Source: CAYLUN01 sp964386865 (GTDB lineage: Bacteria > Verrucomicrobiota > Kiritimatiellia > RFP12 > UBA1067). Taken from it: a stretch of DNA of 14,151 bases. The stretch is taken from the NCBI GenBank assembly GCA_964386865.1, contig CAYLUN010000123.1, forward strand, positions 1 through 14,151, read 5' to 3'. The stretch's first letter is position 1. Each line of letters begins with the position of its first letter. Below are positions 1 to 5,182 of the stretch, in pieces. A program made the translations under genes and the position numbers. The notes beneath the pieces are model-generated. The model saw only the letters and a list, made by a program, of their open reading frames with translations. It ran no database searches and was not told the origin of the DNA.

Positions 1-818
1 TTCTCCTCGCCGTAGATCCAGATGGCGATGTTGTTCTCCTCGCCGACCGAGATCTGGCTGGCGTGCAGGACGCCCTTGGCGCCCTTATCGAAGCGGAGCA
101 ACACGTTGCCGTCGTCGTCCAGCAGGCGGCCCTTAACGAAGGTCGTGAGGTCGGCCAGGACTTTGTTGATCTTGAGGCCGGTGATGTACTCGGCGAGGTT
201 GGCGGCGTGCGTGCCGATGTCGCCGATGCAGCCGGCGGCGCCGGAGGTCTTGGGGTTGGTGCGCCAGGAGGCCTGCATCTGGCCGCTCTTCTCCAGGAGC
301 TGGTAGAGCCAGCCCTGCGGGTACTGAACCACAACCTTGCGGATCTTGCCGAGGTCGCCCTGCTTGACCATGTCCTTGGCGAGCTTGACCATCGGGTACG
401 CGGTGTAGTTGTGCATCAGCCCGAAGACCTTGCCGGACTTCTTGACCAGCGCGGCCAGATCCTCGGCCTCTTCGACCGTGAGGGTCATGGGCTTCTCGCA
501 CATGACGTTGAAGCCAGCTTCGAGAAAAGCCTTGGCGATGGGGTAGTGCGTGTGGTTCGGGGTGCACACCGAGACAAAATCGATCCGCTCGTCTTTCGGG
601 AGTGCGAGCTCCCCGGCGATCATCTCCTGATAGGTGCTGTAGACGCGCTTCGTGTCGAGCCCGAGGATCTTGCCCTGCTCGAGGCTTTTCGCGGGAACCA
701 CGTCGAACGCCCCGGCCGTCAACACAATCCCGCCATCCATCCGGGCGGCCTTTCGGTGCACTTCGCCGATAAAGGCGCCGATGCCGCCGCCGATCTGTCC
801 CATTTTCAGAATACGCAT
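1..818 (-). CDS. Gfo/Idh/MocA family oxidoreductase, partial (C-terminus beyond left edge)
   Basis: This is an NAD(P)-dependent sugar or inositol-type dehydrogenase of the Gfo/Idh/MocA superfamily, presumably cytoplasmic. The 272 visible residues include a glycine-rich Rossmann dinucleotide-binding turn near the N-terminus (GQIGGGIGAFIG, residues 7-18), the segment VCTPNHTHY (84-92), the family signature CEKPMTL (108-114) whose Lys contacts cofactor and substrate in characterised members, and GDIGTHAANL (199-208), typical of the C-terminal substrate domain. The frame is open to the window edge, so roughly 80-150 C-terminal residues are missing. The ATG at 818 is preceded by a strong AAGGAG (825-830 on the plus strand) at 6-nt spacing. 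It is divergent from the GH2-like gene and shares its 184-bp upstream region, which fits a sugar-metabolism locus. The substrate cannot be assigned. The family call is secure. Confidence 0.93.
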   Translation of the reverse strand, partial: MRILKMGQIGGGIGAFIGEVHRKAARMDGGIVLTAGAFDVVPAKSLEQGKILGLDTKRVYSTYQEMIAGELALPKDERIDFVSVCTPNHTHYPIAKAFLEAGFNVMCEKPMTLTVEEAEDLAALVKKSGKVFGLMHNYTAYPMVKLAKDMVKQGDLGKIRKVVVQYPQGWLYQLLEKSGQMQASWRTNPKTSGAAGCIGDIGTHAANLAEYITGLKINKVLADLTTFVKGRLLDDDGNVLLRFDKGAKGVLHASQISVGEENNIAIWIYGEE

Positions 819-841
819 TGCTTGCTCCTTTGTCGTTGGTA

Positions 842-897
842 TACGCTTACGCGAGTTTCAAAAATGGTAGCGGGTCGCTTGGGCAAATGAAAGCGTA
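842..897. promoter_or_regulatory. Possible operator: spaced inverted repeat TACGCTT/AAGCGTA
   Basis: TACGCTT (842-848) recurs inverted as AAGCGTA (891-897), a perfect 7-bp match with 42 bp between the arms, in the divergent region between the oxidoreductase and GH2-like genes and upstream of the promoter at 912-940. Its position would suit a shared regulator site. However, 7 bp at this spacing can arise by chance and no regulator gene lies nearby. Confidence 0.2.
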
Positions 898-911
898 AAA
901 ACGGGAAAGTT

Positions 912-940
912 TTGAGTATTGACTATTGCAGACCTATAAT
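912..940 (+). promoter_or_regulatory. Predicted sigma70-type promoter of the GH2-like gene
   Basis: A -35-like TTGAGT (912-917) is followed after exactly 17 bp by a perfect -10 TATAAT (935-940). Transcription would start near 947, leaving a leader of about 55 nt before the ATG at 1003. The surrounding stretch is clearly more AT-rich than the flanking genes. No equally good promoter was seen for the divergent oxidoreductase gene. Confidence 0.65.
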
Positions 941-1002
941 AGACACTTCAGACATTCAAAGACGTCTGGTCAGCGAATCGGCGGTTTAAGGAATAGGTGT
1001 GC

Positions 1003-3324
1003 ATGAGAAGAATCGATCTGGCAGGCGAGTGGGCCGTGCGGAAAGCCGGAACCAAGAAGAGCGTCCCGGCGGCGGTGCCCGGATGTGTTCACGCGGATCT
1101 GATTGCCGCCCGCGAGCTGGAAGACGCGTTTTCGCGCAAGAGGCTGGACGAGTGCGGCTGGGTGCTCGCCAGCGAGTGGGTCTATGAGAAGCTTTTCGTG
1201 GCGGAGGACCTGTCGGTGTTTGATCGGGTGGTCTTGCGCTTCGAAGGGCTTGACACCTGCGCCGCCATCAGCCTGAACGATGTGGAGCTGGGGCGCACGG
1301 CGAACGCATTCGAGGCCTTCGAGTACGAGGTCAAACAGCTGGTCAAATCCGGCAAGAACCGTCTGTCCGTGACGTTTGCGCCCGCCGAAGGCGCCCGTGC
1401 CGAGGGCCGGCGCTCGCAGGCGTCGGTGCAGGGGGTGGCCGGCCAGCCGACCTCGCCTACGGTGGGCATCTGGCGCGGCGTGTCGCTGCTGGCTTTCACG
1501 GGCGTGCGAGTCAGCGATGTGCAGATCAGGCAGGACTTCGCGGTGCCGGGCGTGGTCGGGCTGGACGTGTCCGTCGAGGCGGAGCGGTTCGACCCGGCTG
1601 TTCACCTGGAGATCTTGGTCCGCGTCTGCTACAAGGGAAACATCCTGCACGAGGCCCGCGACATCCTCGGAAACGAGCGCGCGGCGCTCCACCTGAACAT
1701 CAAGAACCCGCAGCTCTGGTGGCCGGCGGGCCTGGGCGATCAGCCGCTTTATGAGGTCACAGTGGACATCTTGGCTGGCCGGGCCTGCCTCGAGCACGTC
1801 TCGCGACGCATCGGGCTGCGGCACTTTGCCGTCGAGGTGGGCGAAGAGGGCGGGATGGCCGCCTGCCGCTTTTTTATCAACAGCCACCCGCTTTTCCTCA
1901 AAGGAGCGAGCTGGCTGCCCGCCGATCTGTACGCCGCCCGCCTGACGCGCGTGGAGTACGCGCGGCTGATCAAGGCTGCAGCCGTGGCCAACATGAACAT
2001 CCTGCGCGTCTGGGGCGGGGGCGTCTACGAGAACGATTCCTTTTACGACCTGTGCGACGAGTACGGCGTCTGCGTGTGGCAGGACCTGATGCTGTGCGAG
2101 GCGCAGGCCGACCGGCCCGATGCGGCGACGCTGGCGTCGTTCGCGCGCGAGGCGGCGCAGAATGTCCGGCGCCTGCGCCACCACCCCTGTCTTGCGCTGT
2201 GGTGCGGCGGCGACGGCGGCGGGCGCGGCGTGGCCGAGCCGTACCGCGCGGCGGCGGCGGCGGCTGTCGGCGAGGCGGATCCGGACAGGCCCTTCCTGCC
2301 AGCTGCGCCTCACGCGCCGTTTTCGCTGGGCGGTGCCCCGGCTTTCGCGCCGCTGCCGTCGTATCCCGAGCCGCGCGTCGTGGCGACCTATTTGAATGAC
2401 GAGGAGCGCAACCTCAACCATCCCGCCTGCACCTTTCACGTGTCCCCGCCCGGCGGCACGCAGCGGGTCTACGAGGGGTTCATCCAGCACTTCCTCATCC
2501 CGACGGGCTTTGACAACGCGCTTTGTCTGAGCCAGATCCAGCAGGGGTGGACGCTGAAACTGCAGATGGAGCGCACGCGCGCGTCCGAGCGGCCGGGCAC
2601 CGGCTTCGTCTTCTGGCACCTGAACGACAGCTGGCCCGTGTGCAGCCCGTCGTCGGTGGACGCAGGAGGCCGCTGGAAGGCCCTGCACTACATGGCTCGC
2701 CGCTTCTTCTCTCCTCTGTGGCTGTGCGGCGACTACCGCGCCGCCTCGGGATCGGTGGACGTTTACGCGTTCAACGACGGGGTCAAGGCGTTCAAAGGCG
2801 AGCTGCAGTGGAGGATTACGCAGATGGACGGGGCGGTCGCGGCCGAGGGGGCCAAGAAGGTGTCGCTGTCGCCCGCCTCGCGCGAGAAGCCGGTTGCCAT
2901 CAAAGCGGGCGAGCTTGTGCGCAAGCTGGGCGCGGGCAACCTGTTGCTGTGGCTGTATCTGCTCGACGAGCAGGGCAACCAGACGGCGTGGAACTTCGTG
3001 CTGTTCTGCGAGCCGCTCGAGCTGGCGCTGCAGCCGCCGCGGATGCGGGCCGAGATCCGAAACTGGGACGACAACAGCTTTGCGGTCACGCTGACCAGCC
3101 ACCATCCGGCCATGTGGGTCTGGATCTCGCTGGAAGGCATGGACGCGCGCTACGACGAGAACTACTTCTGCATGGAGCCTGAGAAGCCGGTCCGCGTGCG
3201 CGTGACGCCCGCCTCACGGATCAAGCTCGACCAGTTCCGCCAGCTGATCCGCATCGGGTCGCTGCGGGACACGTGGCAGGAGAAGCGCAACCTGATGCAG
3301 ATGATGGCCGCGCCGAAGAAGTGA
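1003..3324 (+). CDS. Glycoside hydrolase family 2, beta-mannosidase-like protein, probable pseudoenzyme
   Basis: The 773 residues follow the GH2 beta-mannosidase plan: an N-terminal galactose-binding-like jelly roll (about 1-170), an Ig-like sandwich (about 180-280), a TIM barrel (about 285-590) and C-terminal sandwich domains. Clear family signatures are LWWPAGLGDQPLYEV, NILRVWGGGVYEND (332-345), DPDRPFLPAAPH (426-437) and FWHLNDSWPV (537-546). The key residues are missing. The usual WCGxNE acid/base motif reads WCGGDG (400-405), and the SEFG nucleophile region is replaced by AFAPLPSYP (447-455), with about 30 residues apparently absent before it. Hydrolysis is therefore unlikely; carbohydrate binding is a guess. 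No signal peptide is visible. The ATG at 1003 is chosen because AAGGA (988-992) lies 10 nt upstream; an in-frame GTG at 997 would leave only 4 nt. The gene ends 9 bp from the convergent hisF. Confidence 0.88.
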   Translation: MRRIDLAGEWAVRKAGTKKSVPAAVPGCVHADLIAARELEDAFSRKRLDECGWVLASEWVYEKLFVAEDLSVFDRVVLRFEGLDTCAAISLNDVELGRTANAFEAFEYEVKQLVKSGKNRLSVTFAPAEGARAEGRRSQASVQGVAGQPTSPTVGIWRGVSLLAFTGVRVSDVQIRQDFAVPGVVGLDVSVEAERFDPAVHLEILVRVCYKGNILHEARDILGNERAALHLNIKNPQLWWPAGLGDQPLYEVTVDILAGRACLEHVSRRIGLRHFAVEVGEEGGMAACRFFINSHPLFLKGASWLPADLYAARLTRVEYARLIKAAAVANMNILRVWGGGVYENDSFYDLCDEYGVCVWQDLMLCEAQADRPDAATLASFAREAAQNVRRLRHHPCLALWCGGDGGGRGVAEPYRAAAAAAVGEADPDRPFLPAAPHAPFSLGGAPAFAPLPSYPEPRVVATYLNDEERNLNHPACTFHVSPPGGTQRVYEGFIQHFLIPTGFDNALCLSQIQQGWTLKLQMERTRASERPGTGFVFWHLNDSWPVCSPSSVDAGGRWKALHYMARRFFSPLWLCGDYRAASGSVDVYAFNDGVKAFKGELQWRITQMDGAVAAEGAKKVSLSPASREKPVAIKAGELVRKLGAGNLLLWLYLLDEQGNQTAWNFVLFCEPLELALQPPRMRAEIRNWDDNSFAVTLTSHHPAMWVWISLEGMDARYDENYFCMEPEKPVRVRVTPASRIKLDQFRQLIRIGSLRDTWQEKRNLMQMMAAPKK

Positions 3325-3333
3325 GGCGCGGGG

Positions 3334-4113
3334 TTACCAGTGCATCCGCACCGGCACGCCGTCGGCGTGCAGCGCGTCTTTGATCTGGCGGATCGTGAAC
3401 TCGCCGGTGTGGATCATGCCCGCCACGATGGCCGCATCCGCGTGCGCGAGGTTGAAGGCGTCGCGCAGGTGCGCGGCGCAGCCCGCGCCGCCGGAAGCCA
3501 CCACCGGCACGCGCACCGCTTCGGCGATGAGGCGCGTGATGGTCAGCTCGAAGCCCGCCCGCGTGCCGTCCGCGTCGACGGAGTTGACGACGATCTCGCC
3601 CGCGCCGAGCTGTTCGGCACGCCTGGCCCACTCGACCGCGTCAAGGCCCGTGCGCTCGCGGAAGCCGCGCGTCGTGATCTCGTAGCCGCTCGGGCAGCGG
3701 GCGGTGTCGGCCGTTGACACGGGATCCATGCCCAGCACGATGCACTGCGCGCCGAACGCGCGCGAGCCTTCCGCAATGATGGCGGGGTTCTTGACCGCCA
3801 GCGAGTTGACCGAGATCTTCTCGGCGCCCGCGAGCAGCACGCGCGACATGTCTTCGACCGTGGCGATGCCGCCGCCCACGGCAAAGGGGATGCGGATGGC
3901 CTGCGCGACGTCGCGCACCATCTCGATGTCGATGGGGCGGCGCTCGGCCGACGCGGTGATGTCGTAGACGACAAGCTCGTCGCAGCCGCCGTCGGAGTAG
4001 CGGACCGCCATCTCAATCGGGTCGCCGAGGTCGACGTTGTTCTGGAATTTCACGCCTTTTGTGACGCGGCGCTTAATGACGTCCAGGCAGGGGATGATGC
4101 GTTTTGTGAGCAT
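3334..4113 (-). CDS. hisF: Imidazole glycerol phosphate synthase, cyclase subunit HisF
   Basis: HisF uses ammonia delivered by HisH to convert PRFAR into imidazole glycerol phosphate and AICAR, linking histidine and purine synthesis in the cytoplasm. The 259-residue (beta/alpha)8 barrel is the normal family length. It starts MLTKRIIPCLDV, with catalytic Asp11. Other visible signatures are YDITAS (50-55), VGGGI (79-83), LGMD with catalytic Asp130, NSVDADGT (177-184) and SGGAG (207-211). A longer open frame reaches 4209, but its extra residues overlap hisH and do not resemble HisF, so the ATG at 4113 is used. It follows hisH by 4 bp with GGAG inside the hisH end, indicating translational coupling. 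All recognisable catalytic residues are intact. Confidence 0.97.
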   Translation of the reverse strand: MLTKRIIPCLDVIKRRVTKGVKFQNNVDLGDPIEMAVRYSDGGCDELVVYDITASAERRPIDIEMVRDVAQAIRIPFAVGGGIATVEDMSRVLLAGAEKISVNSLAVKNPAIIAEGSRAFGAQCIVLGMDPVSTADTARCPSGYEITTRGFRERTGLDAVEWARRAEQLGAGEIVVNSVDADGTRAGFELTITRLIAEAVRVPVVASGGAGCAAHLRDAFNLAHADAAIVAGMIHTGEFTIRQIKDALHADGVPVRMHW

Positions 4114-4117
4114 GGTT

Positions 4118-4735
4118 TCAAGGGCTCCAGCGCGTGAAATTGTCGAGCAGGCGCAGGCCGATGCGGCCGGATTTCTCGGGGTGGAACTGGGTGGCGGCCA
4201 TGTTGCCACGCCCGAGCATCGAGGCGAAGGTCACGCCCGCGTAGTCCGTCAGGCCGATCGCGAGGGCCGGATCGGACGGGGCGGGGTAGAAGCTGTGCAC
4301 GAAGTAGAACTCGCTGCCGTCCTCGATGCCGCAGAGAAGCGGGTGCGGCCGCGCGGCGCGGACCTGGTTCCAGCCGATCTGGGGAACCTTGTCCCACGGA
4401 TCTGCGGGCTGGAAACGGGGCACGCGGCCTGGCAGCAGGCCGAGCGTCGGGGTGCCGCCGTCCTCTTCCGAGAAGTCGAGCAGGATCTGCGTGCCGAGGC
4501 AGATGCCGAGGAAGGGCGTGCCGCGGCTGGCGACCTCCTTGAGGACGGGCACGAGGCCCAGGTCGGCGAGATTCCGCATAGCCGATCCCGCAGCACCCAC
4601 GCCGGGGAAAACCACGCGTGCGGCGGCAAGGATGGCTTGGGGGTCGGAGGTGACGGTCGCGTCGCGGCCGAGTGCGCGAAAAGCCAGCTGGACGCTAGTC
4701 AGGTTGCCCGCTTTGTAGTCGACAATGGCGATCAT
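4118..4735 (-). CDS. hisH: Imidazole glycerol phosphate synthase, glutamine amidotransferase subunit HisH
   Basis: HisH hydrolyses glutamine and channels ammonia to the partner HisF. The 205-residue class I glutamine amidotransferase domain starts MIAIVDYKAGNLTSV and carries the oxyanion-strand motif FPGVG (43-47), the nucleophile elbow GICLGTQ with Cys79, and the catalytic pair His185/Glu187 in QFHPEKSG. The frame is open upstream to 4852, but those 39 residues are unlike HisH and run into promoter and repeat DNA, so the start at 4735 is preferred. A weak GGGAA precedes it. hisH and hisF form a two-gene unit here, with no other histidine genes in the window. Confidence 0.96.
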   Translation of the reverse strand: MIAIVDYKAGNLTSVQLAFRALGRDATVTSDPQAILAAARVVFPGVGAAGSAMRNLADLGLVPVLKEVASRGTPFLGICLGTQILLDFSEEDGGTPTLGLLPGRVPRFQPADPWDKVPQIGWNQVRAARPHPLLCGIEDGSEFYFVHSFYPAPSDPALAIGLTDYAGVTFASMLGRGNMAATQFHPEKSGRIGLRLLDNFTRWSP

Positions 4736-4772
4736 ATCATTTCCCGGTTGGGGATGCGCAAAGAGGTGGTCA

Positions 4773-4801
4773 ATTGTCGTTGACGTGGGCCCGAAAGTCA
4801 A
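4773..4801 (-). promoter_or_regulatory. Predicted promoter of hisHF
   Basis: Read on the minus strand, TTGACT (4796-4801) is followed after 17 bp by GACAAT (4773-4778), a 5/6 and a 4/6 match to the sigma70 -35 and -10 boxes. Transcription would begin near 4766, giving a leader of about 30 nt before hisH. The repeat element at 4829-5060 lies just upstream and leaves this promoter intact. Confidence 0.5.
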
Positions 4802-4819
4802 CTCCAATGGCTGGCTCTC

Positions 4820-4828
4820 TGCCGGGCC
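4820..4828. repeat. Left 9-bp flanking direct repeat (candidate target-site duplication)
   Basis: TGCCGGGCC abuts the left terminal inverted repeat of the element at 4829-5060 and recurs in the same orientation at 5061-5069. The match can be read as 10 bp (CTGCCGGGCC) if one base of the right terminus is assigned to the duplication. Confidence 0.6.
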
Positions 4829-4859
4829 GGGTGCGATTTTACTTCGTTGCATCGCACCC

Positions 4860-4894
4860 AGAAGTCAGAATTCAGGAGTCAGAATTCAGAATTG
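4860..4894 (+). repeat. Left heptamer array (five 7-bp units)
   Basis: Five contiguous 7-bp units read AGAAGTC, AGAATTC, AGGAGTC, AGAATTC, AGAATTG. The same kind of array occurs inverted at 4996-5030. The first three units pair with the three innermost units of that array (about 18 of 20 bases), so the two arrays would form a long imperfect stem. Confidence 0.8.
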
Positions 4895-4995
4895 CTTCGC
4901 AACGACTTACATACGAAAGCGCCGCCCAAAAAGGTGTCTCCCAAAGAGGAGACAGGAAGAATCTCGCGCGAATCGGACATAACTCGTTGGCATCC

Positions 4996-5030
4996 AACTC
5001 CTGAATTCTGGCTTCTGGCTTCTGAATTCT
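4996..5030 (-). repeat. Right heptamer array (five 7-bp units, inverted)
   Basis: Read on the minus strand, the units are AGAATTC, AGAAGCC, AGAAGCC, AGAATTC, AGGAGTT. The array mirrors the one at 4860-4894 and ends directly at the right terminal hairpin of the MITE-like element. Confidence 0.8.
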
Positions 5031-5058
5031 GTGCGATTGCAATAGTTTGCAATCGCAC
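5031..5058. repeat. Perfect 12-bp-stem hairpin at the right end of the element
   Basis: GTGCGATTGCAA (5031-5042), loop TAGT, then the exact complement TTGCAATCGCAC (5047-5058). The outer part of the right arm is also the terminal inverted repeat. There is no T-run, so it is not a canonical intrinsic terminator. It lies 30 bp upstream of the predicted promoter at 5088-5116. Confidence 0.85.
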
Positions 5059-5060
5059 CC

Positions 5061-5069
5061 TGCCGGGCC
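5061..5069. repeat. Right 9-bp flanking direct repeat (candidate target-site duplication)
   Basis: TGCCGGGCC is identical to 4820-4828 and directly follows the terminal AATCGCACCC. The pair is best explained as a target-site duplication left by insertion of the 232-bp element. Confidence 0.6.
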
Positions 5070-5087
5070 AAACACGGCTTGAATGAG

Positions 5088-5116
5088 TTGAGTGCCGTGC
5101 GGTTTTCTGCGATACT
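5088..5116 (+). promoter_or_regulatory. Predicted promoter of the HzsA-related gene
   Basis: TTGAGT (5088-5093) and GATACT (5111-5116) are separated by 17 bp. The -35 hexamer and spacing are the same as in the promoter at 912-940, but the -10 is weaker (4/6). It starts about 20 bp beyond the right flanking repeat of the mobile element, so the insertion left it intact while changing what lies upstream. Confidence 0.42.
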
Positions 5117-5182
5117 TTTATATGGGCCTGTGGCCGGGGCCAACGGCTGTAGCGAAAAAAGAGAGCCGGGGGAATTAACGAC

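Larger units (their letters stand above)
4829..5060. mobile_element. MITE-like non-coding element, 232 bp, with terminal inverted repeats
   Basis: The element begins GGGTGCGATT (4829-4838) and ends with its exact reverse complement AATCGCACCC (5051-5060); 9-bp direct repeats abut both ends. Each end folds into a hairpin: GGGTGCGAT/ATCGCACCC (4829-4837 and 4851-4859) on the left, and a perfect 12-bp stem with a 4-nt loop (5031-5042 and 5047-5058) on the right. Inside each hairpin lies an array of five 7-bp units (4860-4894 and, inverted, 4996-5030). A small stem TGTCTCC/GGAGACA (4935-4941 and 4948-4954) sits near the centre. No convincing coding frame is present. The structure matches a non-autonomous transposable element moved by a transposase encoded elsewhere. 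It sits between the hisHF and HzsA-like promoters. The family is unknown. Confidence 0.68.

Noticed and set aside
970..3105. A 711-residue open frame antisense to the GH2-like gene
   Set aside because: Long antisense frames are expected in GC-rich coding DNA. The translation is Arg/His/Gln-rich with no recognisable family, whereas the plus strand carries clear GH2 signatures.
4114..4209. Longer hisF start at 4209
   Set aside because: The extra residues overlap the hisH coding end and do not resemble HisF; the canonical MLTKRIIPCLDV start at 4113 fits the family length.
4736..4852. Longer hisH start at 4852
   Set aside because: The 39 additional residues would run through the predicted promoter and into the left hairpin of the mobile element, and HisH proteins normally begin at the IAIVDY strand.
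4860..5030. CRISPR-like array
   Set aside because: The units are contiguous 7-mers without spacers, arranged as two inverted arms, and no cas gene is present.
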